A DNA stretch of 64,000 nucleotides from Cyclobacterium marinum DSM 745 (GTDB taxonomy: Bacteria; Bacteroidota; Bacteroidia; Cytophagales; Cyclobacteriaceae). Of this stretch, positions 51,902 through 59,416 are shown piece by piece. The notes below the pieces were generated by a model. It did no database searches. It was given only the letters and a program-made list of their open reading frames with translations, and was not told the origin of the DNA. A program made the translations under genes and the position numbers. Positions within the stretch are counted from its first letter, which is position 1; each line of letters starts with the position of its first letter. The stretch covers positions 1,984,001-2,048,000 of the forward strand of contig NC_015914.1 in NCBI RefSeq assembly GCF_000222485.1. Reading direction: 5' to 3'.

Positions 51902-52816
51902 ATGTATAATATAGCCTTATTTCTCAGCTTTACTCTTTTATTTTTTGGATGTAATATTAATTCCGATGATGCTCCTGAAAATGAAGAAAACCCAAACGTT
52001 CCCGGAACGATTTACGGATCAAGTACAATTTCGCTGGAGGAAGCCTACGGCGCTCTAAAAACTGCATTAGAAAATAATGCTCAAATTGGCATTGTAGCCG
52101 AGGTGGATCATGCCCAAAATGCAGGATCCATAAGCAAAGAACTCGGGCCTACAAAAATCATCTTCTTTGGCAACCCCAATTTAGGCACTCCTTTAATGCA
52201 AGAAAATCAGCTTGCTGGCTTAGACCTCCCTCAAAAAGTATTGTTTTACGAAGATAAGGGTCAGGTTTTTGCTATCTATAACAGTACCGAATACCTAGCT
52301 TCCCGTCACGCCCTAGCAGGAACAGAAAATCTTAATCAAATTTCAGGGGCACTTGAAAACTTAGTAGGAGAGGCCATTAAAGGTGAGTTAGAAAGTAGTA
52401 TATCCCAATCTGTAACAGCCTCTGAAGGCATAATTAACGTAACAAGTTCAAAAGAATTTGAAGCTACCTACCAAAGTTTAAAAACCATCATTTCCGGAAA
52501 TGAAAACCTCTCTATTTTGGCTGAATTGGATCATCAGGCCAATGCCCAAAGCAGAGGACTTGAATTGAGGTCTACAAAAATAATAATTTTCGGCAACCCC
52601 AATTTAGGTACGCCATTAATGCAGGAATCTCAATCAATAGGTCTGGACTTGCCCCAAAAAATCCTTGTGTGGGAAGATGCTGATGGTAAAGTCCACCTTT
52701 CTTACAATGACCCTGAATTTTTGAAAATAAGGCATGGTATAAACGAGAGCGATGAGGAAATACAACAGATTTCAAATGCTTTACAAAATATAAGCGAGGC
52801 TGCTGCGGCTAATTAA
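51902..52816 (+). CDS. Lipoprotein with two DUF302 domains
   Basis: A lipoprotein signal (MYNIALFLSFTLLFFGC, acylated Cys17) is followed by a short acidic linker and two DUF302-type domains. Each copy contains TKIIxFGNPNLGTPLMQE and, shortly after it, GLDLPQK, so the protein arose by internal duplication. DUF302 proteins are small beta-alpha-beta folds of unknown function, often found with stress or redox genes; some bind metals or haem-like ligands by prediction only. The neighbours are thiol-redox genes. A strong hairpin follows. Confidence 0.88.
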   Translation: MYNIALFLSFTLLFFGCNINSDDAPENEENPNVPGTIYGSSTISLEEAYGALKTALENNAQIGIVAEVDHAQNAGSISKELGPTKIIFFGNPNLGTPLMQENQLAGLDLPQKVLFYEDKGQVFAIYNSTEYLASRHALAGTENLNQISGALENLVGEAIKGELESSISQSVTASEGIINVTSSKEFEATYQSLKTIISGNENLSILAELDHQANAQSRGLELRSTKIIIFGNPNLGTPLMQESQSIGLDLPQKILVWEDADGKVHLSYNDPEFLKIRHGINESDEEIQQISNALQNISEAAAAN

Positions 52817-52864
52817 CATCCATATTTATTAACAATAAATAATGGGGCAAAGAATATAAATAAA

Positions 52865-52891
52865 AAGGCTGTTGAGAAGTTCAACAGCCTT
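52865..52891. terminator. Bidirectional hairpin terminator
   Basis: AAGGCTGTTGA (52865-52875) pairs perfectly with TCAACAGCCTT (52881-52891) around a five-base loop. It separates the convergent DUF302 and NIPSNAP genes. Confidence 0.85.
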
Positions 52892-52903
52892 ATATCAATT
52901 TGC

Positions 52904-53692
52904 CTAAATATCCGAATAATCGGTAGGGTATAAGAATGTAGTTACATTTTTTGAGACATTGTTCTGGTATTGTGGAAGTGAAGACAACTCTTTCCAATAA
53001 GGATCAGAACGAAACGCATCCCAGTGAGCATCACGGTCAGCTTTATTTTCAAAAGTCGTCATGTACATCAGGTTTGGCATTGTTGGCCCCGAAATAACCT
53101 CACCATAAAAAACAGCATTGAATCCCAATCTTTTAAATAGACCAACTTCGTCGCCATCATTGAACATCTTGATCTTGTTTTCTGATATGTTCTCAGTATG
53201 GCCTTCATAACTACGCAATTCATAAATCCTGTCTTTATTTGGCCCACTCAAATCAGGAACACCATATTTTGGATGCTTCTCGAAGGCATTCAATAAAATT
53301 GATTCGATTCTATCGTAAGGAGGATTGGTATAGGGTGCATTTAGGTATTTGGCACCTGCTGATTGGAATTGTTGGTCCTTGGCAAGTTTGGAATCTATTT
53401 TAGAAAACTCCTTTTGAGAACTAAAGGGTATCAGCACATAAATTAACTTTTCACTGGGCTTATTTCCCTCAGTTGAAGCAACGGGTTTGAATACCCCAAT
53501 ATGCTCAATTCCAGCCCTATGCATGGCCGGTAGGTATGCTTTCTCAAGGTATTCATCAATAACACTTTCCTGATCACTTGTGGAGAAGTGATAAATTTTT
53601 ATCTGGTAAAAATCTCCTTCTTCGGCGAAGGAAAAAGCGGTAGTAAGCAATAAAATGGCTACCGAGGATAATACTGTAATAGTGTCTTTCAT
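52904..53692 (-). CDS. Exported NIPSNAP-family protein
   Basis: The protein has a signal peptide (VLSSVAILLLTTAFSFA) and two NIPSNAP-type ferredoxin-like domains: the second is clear (YELRSYEGHTENISENKIKM and MTTFENKADRDAHWDAFRSD), the first is weaker (YQIKIYHFSTSDQESVIDEY). Such dimeric alpha-beta barrels are common as exported proteins in Bacteroidota, with unknown function. It is a single gene. The space upstream holds a fragment of another gene. Confidence 0.88.
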   Translation of the reverse strand: MKDTITVLSSVAILLLTTAFSFAEEGDFYQIKIYHFSTSDQESVIDEYLEKAYLPAMHRAGIEHIGVFKPVASTEGNKPSEKLIYVLIPFSSQKEFSKIDSKLAKDQQFQSAGAKYLNAPYTNPPYDRIESILLNAFEKHPKYGVPDLSGPNKDRIYELRSYEGHTENISENKIKMFNDGDEVGLFKRLGFNAVFYGEVISGPTMPNLMYMTTFENKADRDAHWDAFRSDPYWKELSSLPQYQNNVSKNVTTFLYPTDYSDI

Positions 53693-53887
53693 AATTATTT
53701 TTAGGTTTGATTTTACTTACTCTTTTATTAAGTCATAGCACACTCTTTGTAAATAGAGTGAATTATTTTGAAAGAAAAATGATAAGCACGCAATCTTCCA
53801 TAATTTTTTAAAGTTATCTAAAAAATAATTTACGCAGAAATTCAAAACCTTCATTCAACGCTGACAATTTCGTTTGGCAGGTTCATT

Positions 53888-53971
53888 AAAACACCTCAAT
53901 TTTGCTACTACCGGCAAATGATCAGATGAATAATGCTCTTGAATTACTTGATAAAACATAACGAATTCCGA
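53888..53971 (-). pseudogene. Fragment of an endonuclease/exonuclease/phosphatase-family gene
   Basis: On the minus strand the frame reads VIQEHYSSDHLPVVAKLR, which carries the family's terminal SDHLPV motif with its catalytic His. The frame is closed by a TGA at 53974-53972, so only the last 28 or so codons remain, and downstream it runs on without the stop expected after the motif. The rest of the gap (53693-53996) shows nothing else. It is a decayed copy of an exonuclease III-like gene. Confidence 0.7.
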
Positions 53972-53996
53972 TCAAGTATCATTTATTGAAGGTTAA

Positions 53997-54383
53997 TTAC
54001 ACCGTAATTTTAACAGGGTTTTTATCATTGTCAATGGCTACGAAAGTAAAGGTGCCGGAAATGGCTTTTTCTCTGCCTTTCTCATACATCTGCTCAATAA
54101 AAATCTCTACACTCACCTTTAAGCTTGTATTGCCCACGTGGATCACACGTCCACACAATTCAATGATTGTACCTGCCGGTATTGGCTTGGTAAAATCAAT
54201 TTTATCGCTACTGATGGTCACCATACGTTGTCGGCTAAAGCGGGTAGCCGTTATAAAGGCTACCTCATCCATTAATTGCATGGCCTTTCCTCCAAACAGG
54301 GTGTCGTAATGGTTGGTGGTATTTGGAAAAACAGCTTTATAGATTTTGGTTTCTGATTCGTTGATTTTTTCTTCGAGACTCAT
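53997..54383 (-). CDS. Acyl-CoA thioesterase (hot-dog fold)
   Basis: The 128-residue protein is a YciA/BFIT-type acyl-CoA thioesterase: FPNTTNHYDTLFGGKAMQLM at the start with the catalytic Asn/Asp region, MDEVAFITATRFSRQRMVTI, and ISSDKIDFTKPIPAGTIIEL. It hydrolyses CoA thioesters in the cytoplasm. Length is normal for the single-domain group. The gene is monocistronic on this strand. Confidence 0.92.
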   Translation of the reverse strand: MSLEEKINESETKIYKAVFPNTTNHYDTLFGGKAMQLMDEVAFITATRFSRQRMVTISSDKIDFTKPIPAGTIIELCGRVIHVGNTSLKVSVEIFIEQMYEKGREKAISGTFTFVAIDNDKNPVKITV

Positions 54384-54574
54384 GTTTAAAACGTTTGTGA
54401 GAAGGTTTTAATTAAGTAATTAAATCCGATTATTTATAATATTTAAAATGGCTTTATTGGGTAAAGTTAAAATAGTAGTCGGAATAATATTTTAATCCGA
54501 AACATTTAATAATCAATCCATTACGCACTGAATTCGTGTCAAAATCAGCCACTTCGTTGCTACTTATAAAGAGA

Positions 54575-54636
54575 TTGCAACACTTCCCCTAAACAAGGGA
54601 AAGGCTTCACCCCTGACTTAAGTCAGGGCGGTGCAA
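54575..54636. repeat. Compound palindromic element
   Basis: A perfect 18-bp palindrome CCCTGACTTAAGTCAGGG lies at 54611-54628. Next to it is a smaller hairpin, CTTCCC pairing with GGGAAAG with one bulge (about 54582-54605), and TTGCA (54575-54579) with TGCAA (54632-54636) closes both. It resembles a REP- or MITE-like dispersed element. The remainder of the gap 54384-54704 shows no gene. Confidence 0.45.
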
Positions 54637-54693
54637 ACCTATTACATCATCCGGGTTTAAGAACAATCAAACCCTGGTAAGAATGGCATAAAA

Positions 54694-54722
54694 AAAAGCG
54701 AGTCTTATTCAGACTCGCTTTT
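54694..54722 (-). terminator. Terminator of rng, overlapping its stop codon
   Basis: AAAAGCGAGTCT (54694-54705) pairs perfectly with AGACTCGCTTTT (54711-54722) around TATTC; the minus-strand transcript continues into seven T. The stem includes the last codons of rng. Confidence 0.9.
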
Positions 54723-56276
54723 TATGATTATTTCTAAAGGTTCTCCTGAATTATCCAGGAATTTATACTCCGTCACCGGTAGTGAAGAATCCTTGATCAA
54801 ATTGACCCATTTATAATATTTAAAAAACCACTGCAGCCTTTTAGAGAAAATGCCATGTGTAAAATAGGCATGTAAATAGGGGTGCAATGCAATTTTAATC
54901 TTTGATTCGTTTTGGTGTACTGCAATATGCTCTAAATCTTTTTCCATTTTATCTGCCACTAGAATGGAGGCTTGTATTTTGCCTGTACCATTACAAGAAG
55001 GGCAAATTTCTTTGGTTACTATGTTCATTTCAGGTCTAACGCGCTGCCTGGTGATCTGCATCAAACCAAACTTGGTAAGGGGAAGTACCGTATTTTTGGA
55101 TCGGTCTTCTCTCATTGCTTCTTTCATCGCTTCAAAAATAGCCTTTTTATTTTCGGCCTTTTTCATATCGATAAAGTCAATCACAATAATTCCTCCCATA
55201 TCGCGAAGCCTTAGTTGCCTTGCAATTTCTTTTACGGCCACCATATTGGTTTTTAGGCCCGTATTTTCTTGATCACTTTCCTGATTGGACTTGTTACCAC
55301 TGTTAACATCCACTACATGCAAAGCTTCTGTATGCTCAATAATGAGATAACCGCCTTGGGGGAGACTAACGGTAGTTCCAAACAGGCTTTTGATCTGTTT
55401 TTCTATACCAAAACTTTCAAAGAGCTTCGCTTTTCCGTTGTAAAGCTTAACAATTTTTTCTTTTTCTGGAGCAATGGATCTTATATAAGATCGCATTTGA
55501 TCGTAAATTACTTCATCTTCTACCGTGATTGCGTCGAAAGATTCATTGAGAAGGTCTCTTATAATAGAAGAGGCCAAACTCATTTCTCCGATGATTTTGT
55601 CTTTAACTTTGGCTTTTTGAAGCTTCCTCATCCCATCTTCCCAAGTCTCTAATAAATTTCTAAGGTCCTTATCCAGTTCAGTGACAGATTGACCTTCTGC
55701 TACTGTACGAATAATGACACCGAAATTGACCGGTTTGATAGAAGTGATGAGCCGGGATAACCTTTTTCGCTCATCAGCACTACGTATTTTTTTGGATACG
55801 TTAACTGTGTTTGAAAAAGGTACCAATACCAAGTATCGACCAGCAAGGGAGAGCTCACACGATAATCGAGGCCCTTTAGTAGAAATTGGCTCTTTGACAA
55901 CCTGCACCAACACCTGATTGTTTTTAGACAATACTTGGCTTATTTTTCCAAGTTTGTCTATCTCAGGTTCGTTTTCAAAACCTTTAAGGTCGAAACCTTT
56001 ATGGTTTTTATTACGGGTTAACTTTACCAGCTTACTTAAGCTGTTAACCTGTGGTCCTAGGTCTTGGTAGTGTAAAAAAGCGTCTTTTTCATAGCCTACG
56101 TCTATGAAAGCAGCATTTAAGCCGTTTACAATTTTCTTTACAGCACCAAGATAGATGTCGCCAACTTTGAACTTGTTGTCTTCCTCTTCTACGTGAAGCT
56201 CAATCAAGCTCTTATTCTTAAGCAGGGCTATTCGACTACCATTTTGAGAGGAATCAATTAATAATTCTGAACTCAA
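54705..56276 (-). CDS. rng: Ribonuclease G / E-family endoribonuclease
   Basis: This endoribonuclease acts in rRNA maturation and mRNA turnover. It has an S1-like RNA-binding region (residues about 38-130, VGDIYLGAVKKIVNGLNAAF and IDVGYEKDAFLH), the catalytic core with HVVDVNSGNK and GGIIVIDFIDM (the metal-binding Asp residues), MQITRQRVRPEM, and the zinc-link CPSCNGTGKI. At 523 residues it has no long RNase E-type scaffold tail, so RNase G is the better name. It is downstream of the small COX24-like gene, a conserved arrangement in Bacteroidota. Confidence 0.95.
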   Translation of the reverse strand: MSSELLIDSSQNGSRIALLKNKSLIELHVEEEDNKFKVGDIYLGAVKKIVNGLNAAFIDVGYEKDAFLHYQDLGPQVNSLSKLVKLTRNKNHKGFDLKGFENEPEIDKLGKISQVLSKNNQVLVQVVKEPISTKGPRLSCELSLAGRYLVLVPFSNTVNVSKKIRSADERKRLSRLITSIKPVNFGVIIRTVAEGQSVTELDKDLRNLLETWEDGMRKLQKAKVKDKIIGEMSLASSIIRDLLNESFDAITVEDEVIYDQMRSYIRSIAPEKEKIVKLYNGKAKLFESFGIEKQIKSLFGTTVSLPQGGYLIIEHTEALHVVDVNSGNKSNQESDQENTGLKTNMVAVKEIARQLRLRDMGGIIVIDFIDMKKAENKKAIFEAMKEAMREDRSKNTVLPLTKFGLMQITRQRVRPEMNIVTKEICPSCNGTGKIQASILVADKMEKDLEHIAVHQNESKIKIALHPYLHAYFTHGIFSKRLQWFFKYYKWVNLIKDSSLPVTEYKFLDNSGEPLEIIIKSESE

Positions 56277-56328
56277 ATTGTGTCTCTGTTATGAAATAAA
56301 AGAACGTGTTAATTGAACAGAAATCAAA

Positions 56329-56421
56329 TTATTTCTTGTTCTTGTGTCTGTTTTTTCTCAATCTCTTTTTACGCTTGTGTGTAGCGATTTTATGTCTCTT
56401 CCTTTTTTTTCCGCAAGGCAT
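56329..56421 (-). CDS. AURKAIP1/COX24-type small basic protein
   Basis: A 30-codon frame encodes MPCGKKRKRHKIATHKRKKR followed by LRKNRHKNKK, an almost purely basic peptide. It matches the tiny AURKAIP1/COX24-domain proteins annotated in Bacteroidota, which are related to the mitochondrial ribosomal protein mS38 and to small basic ribosome-associated proteins. Start is ATG at 56421 and stop TAA at 56331-56329. It lies between the TPR gene and rng on the same strand, 52 bases before rng. A role on the ribosome is inference from the family. Confidence 0.85.
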   Translation of the reverse strand: MPCGKKRKRHKIATHKRKKRLRKNRHKNKK

Positions 56422-56453
56422 AATTTTATAGTTTTAGTTTAACAATATTTTGA

Positions 56454-57275
56454 TTATAATCTATCTAAGTAATTCTCAATTCCCGAAAGAATCTGAGGAT
56501 CTGTAGTTTGCTTACGTAATTCTTCCAATTGAGTTTTGGCCAGTTTCTTCTGGTTCGACTCAAACAAGCTAACTCCCAAATAAAATTGACCCTGAATATT
56601 TTCAGGGTGATGCTCAACAAGTTTTTCAAATCGCTCAACGGCCCTTTTATATTGGCCACTTTGCATGGACAATATGCCCATATTAAACAATGCCTCTTCA
56701 TTTTCAGGATCTTCTTCCAATACAGCCCTTAACATGGTTATTCCCTGCATAGGGTTGGCTGAAGAAACATAAGTCATTGCTATCTTTGTTTTCAAATCAA
56801 GCCTCTCCGGATCAACCTCCAAAACTTTGCCTAAATAGAAGCGTGTTTTATCGCCCAATCTTTTCGTCTTGATTTCTTCCATAGAAAAACCAAAAGCTTC
56901 ATAATAAGCATTCCCTGCTTTTTCCCAGTTTTTTGGATCGGGAGCCTTCTCGGCAATTAGACCGAAATAATATGCCGCGCTATCCAACTTGCCTCCCTTT
57001 TGGTAAACTTTAGCAATTGAATCAGCGAATATAACAAATTTTTCGGTACTAGCCTCTCCTTGTATTTCTGCCATCAAGTTCTCGATGACCTCCAGGTCAC
57101 TGCTACTTAGAGAGTTTCCATGGTTAATCTCTTCACTACTTGAATCAGATCCCAAACTAGTTCCATCCTCAGTAAGCCCCTTGTCCTCATTGTCCACTAC
57201 CACTTTGGGTAAACTGTACAATAAAAAAGAAACGGCAATACCTGCAATAACGAAAATAATTTGGGATCTCTTCAT
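56454..57275 (-). CDS. Membrane-anchored TPR protein
   Basis: The protein has one N-terminal membrane segment (IIFVIAGIAVSFLLYSLPKV), then an acidic Ser-rich linker (EDGTSLGSDSSSEEIN), then several tetratricopeptide repeats: DSAAYYFGLIAEKAPDPKNW, PMQGITMLRAVLEEDPENEE, and AVERFEKLVEHHPENIQGQF. It probably scaffolds protein complexes on the periplasmic side. I chose ATG at 57275; another ATG lies two codons upstream. It follows the HU gene by 20 bases and is probably in its operon. Confidence 0.88.
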   Translation of the reverse strand: MKRSQIIFVIAGIAVSFLLYSLPKVVVDNEDKGLTEDGTSLGSDSSSEEINHGNSLSSSDLEVIENLMAEIQGEASTEKFVIFADSIAKVYQKGGKLDSAAYYFGLIAEKAPDPKNWEKAGNAYYEAFGFSMEEIKTKRLGDKTRFYLGKVLEVDPERLDLKTKIAMTYVSSANPMQGITMLRAVLEEDPENEEALFNMGILSMQSGQYKRAVERFEKLVEHHPENIQGQFYLGVSLFESNQKKLAKTQLEELRKQTTDPQILSGIENYLDRL

Positions 57276-57295
57276 AGTCAAATTTTCCAGGATTA

Positions 57296-57604
57296 TTAGT
57301 CCTGAGGAGCCAATTCTCTTACGTTTTGGCTGTTTTTAATTTTTTCAATAAATGATTTAGACGGCTTGAAAGCTGGAACATAATGTTCGTCAATCACAAT
57401 GGCTGTGTTTTTAGAGATATTCCTTGCGATTTTTTTAGCTCTTTTTTTGTTAATAAAACTGCCAAAACCTCTAACATAGATATTTTCTCCTTCTGCCATT
57501 GAATCTTTTACAACCTTGAAAAACGCCTCAACGGTCTGTGTAACATCATCCTTTTGGATTCCTGTCTTCTCCGAAATCTTTGTGATTACCTCTGCTTTAG
57601 TCAC
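57296..57604 (-). CDS. HU/IHF-family DNA-binding protein
   Basis: This is a 102-residue nucleoid protein. It starts MTKAEVITKISEKTGIQKDD and has the beta-arm region with VRGFGSFINKKRAKKIARNI, and PAFKPSKSFIEKIK at the end of the DNA-binding arm. It bends and compacts DNA as a dimer. A -7 box lies about 70 bases upstream. The TPR gene follows after 20 bases, an arrangement that is common in the phylum. Confidence 0.95.
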   Translation of the reverse strand: MTKAEVITKISEKTGIQKDDVTQTVEAFFKVVKDSMAEGENIYVRGFGSFINKKRAKKIARNISKNTAIVIDEHYVPAFKPSKSFIEKIKNSQNVRELAPQD

Positions 57605-57671
57605 TGTATTATTTTTTTTGTGTAATTCAATTGAGGCTTAACCTCCTATTAACCAACTAATTTTGGGAGTG

Positions 57672-57679
57672 CAAATTTA
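57672..57679 (-). promoter_or_regulatory. -7 promoter box of the HU gene
   Basis: TAAATTTG on the minus strand matches TAnnTTTG, 67 bases before the HU ATG. The upstream TTG is poorly placed. Confidence 0.4.
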
Positions 57680-57763
57680 CAATATCCATTCCAATTAAAA
57701 AATTAAATCGATAAAATTAGCTTCATTTGTTCAATTATTAGCAAATAATAAAATTTTAAAATT

Positions 57764-58846
57764 TTGAATTTCAACTATTTCACTGAAAATCTACTCCGTT
57801 GGTATCCCCTCAATCGCCGTGATCTGCCTTGGCGGGAGACAAGGAATCCATATATCATTTGGTTATCCGAAATTATCCTCCAACAAACCCGTGTAGCCCA
57901 AGGATTACCTTATTTTCATGCTTTCATTAATAAATTCCCCTCTGTACAAGCACTGGCCAAGGCTCCTGAGGAAGAAATCCTAAGAACTTGGCAAGGCCTA
58001 GGTTATTATAGCAGGGCTAGAAACCTACATGCTTGCGCAAAAAGCATCATCCATGAAAAAAATGGAAAATTTCCTGACAATTATAAGGATTTGTTGGAGC
58101 TGAAAGGAGTGGGACCTTATACTGCCGCCGCCATTGCCTCCTTCGCCTATAAAGAACAAATTGCTGTCGTCGATGGAAATGTCTACCGGGTGTTGTCTAG
58201 ATTTTTTGGTCTTGATGTGGACATCTCATCCCACCAAGGGAAAAAAGCCTTTGGCAAACTGGCCAATGAAATCATCCCTGAAAATACCCCTGATGAGTAC
58301 AACCAAGCCATTATGGAATTTGGCGCACTTCAATGTGTTCCCAAAAACCCCAACTGTCAGCAATGTCCCTTGCACACAAGATGCCATGCCTTACAAAACG
58401 GACTGGTAGAAACACTTCCGGTCAACGAAAAAAAAATAAAAGTAAAATCCAGATACTTTTTGTATTTTCATATTCAAATTGATGGCCATACTGTCGTTAG
58501 AACACGAAATGAAAAAGACATATGGCAAGGCTTAGTAGACTTCCCTTTATCGGAATATTCTTCAATGGAGAGCATCGAAAATATTGATCCGGATACCCTT
58601 GACCTGCCGGAAGAACTCCAACTCCTAAGACCAAATTATACAATAAGTTCTGAAAAACCCTTCAAACACCTGCTCACACATCAAAGAATTTTTGCTTCCT
58701 TTGTAAATCTTAAATTCGGAGCAATCCATAAAGCAGCTTTGGAAAAGTGGGCTCAATCTAAAAATTATTCACTAGTAACTGAACCCAGGCTGGAATCACT
58801 TGGTAAACCAAAATTGATTGTCCGGTATTTGAATCAAAAATATTAA
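57764..58846 (+). CDS. mutY: A/G-specific adenine glycosylase
   Basis: MutY removes adenine mispaired with 8-oxoguanine. The protein shows WYPLNRRDLPWRETRNPYII, the helix-hairpin-helix LLELKGVGPYTAAAIASFAY with the catalytic Asp in AVVDGNVYRVLSRF, the iron-sulfur cluster cysteines C-x6-C-x2-C-x5-C (CVPKNPNCQQCPLHTRC), and a C-terminal NUDIX-like 8-oxoG-recognition domain. The start is TTG at 57764; the conserved region begins a few codons later and there is no ATG. It heads the mutY-ssb-gldE group typical of gliding Bacteroidota. Confidence 0.95.
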   Translation: MNFNYFTENLLRWYPLNRRDLPWRETRNPYIIWLSEIILQQTRVAQGLPYFHAFINKFPSVQALAKAPEEEILRTWQGLGYYSRARNLHACAKSIIHEKNGKFPDNYKDLLELKGVGPYTAAAIASFAYKEQIAVVDGNVYRVLSRFFGLDVDISSHQGKKAFGKLANEIIPENTPDEYNQAIMEFGALQCVPKNPNCQQCPLHTRCHALQNGLVETLPVNEKKIKVKSRYFLYFHIQIDGHTVVRTRNEKDIWQGLVDFPLSEYSSMESIENIDPDTLDLPEELQLLRPNYTISSEKPFKHLLTHQRIFASFVNLKFGAIHKAALEKWAQSKNYSLVTEPRLESLGKPKLIVRYLNQKY

Positions 58847-58892
58847 TTGTTTATATTTAATCAGCTATTTACAAAACCGAAAATATCTACCA

Positions 58893-59360
58893 ATGGCAGG
58901 AGTTAATAAAGTAATTTTATTGGGTAATCTTGGTGCAGATCCTGAAGTCAAGCACCTAGAAGGAGATAAGGTAGTAGCCAACCTTAGACTTGCCACTACT
59001 GAATCTTATAAGGACCGTAGCGGCAACCGTGTAGAAAACACGGAATGGCATGACTTGGAATTGTGGGACGGTCAGGCAAGAGTAGCCGAACAATACTTAA
59101 AAAAAGGCAGTCAAATTTACGTAGAAGGCAAAATAAAATCTGATACTTGGCAGGACGATCAAGGCAATAACCGTAAAAGAACCAAGATTAGGGTTCAAAG
59201 TTTTACCATGCTTGGATCAAGAAACAGTGGGGCCGACAATGCTCAAGGCGGCGGCCAATCAATGCCTGCACAAAACAGCAATCCGAACACAGGAATGAGT
59301 AGCAATACTTCACCTGCTTACGATTCCGGAGACAATGACGCCGATGATTTACCATTTTGA
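58893..59360 (+). CDS. ssb: Single-stranded DNA-binding protein
   Basis: The 155-residue protein has an N-terminal OB fold (MAGVNKVILLGNLGADPEVK, WHDLELWDGQARVAEQYLKK, QIYVEGKIKSDTWQD), a Gly/Gln/Asn-rich linker and the acidic C-terminal tip DDLPF that recruits partner proteins. It binds single-stranded DNA during replication and repair. Length is normal. It lies 46 bases after mutY. Confidence 0.96.
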   Translation: MAGVNKVILLGNLGADPEVKHLEGDKVVANLRLATTESYKDRSGNRVENTEWHDLELWDGQARVAEQYLKKGSQIYVEGKIKSDTWQDDQGNNRKRTKIRVQSFTMLGSRNSGADNAQGGGQSMPAQNSNPNTGMSSNTSPAYDSGDNDADDLPF

Positions 59361-59385
59361 TAGTACTGGAATTCGGTAAAATCAT

Positions 59386-59393
59386 TAGTTTTG
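59386..59393 (+). promoter_or_regulatory. -7 promoter box before gldE
   Basis: TAGTTTTG matches TAnnTTTG and ends 23 bases before the gldE ATG. A TTTG at 59356-59359 is 26 bases upstream, slightly too far for the usual spacing. Confidence 0.4.
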
Positions 59394-59416
59394 CATAAAA
59401 TTATATTATTAAATTA

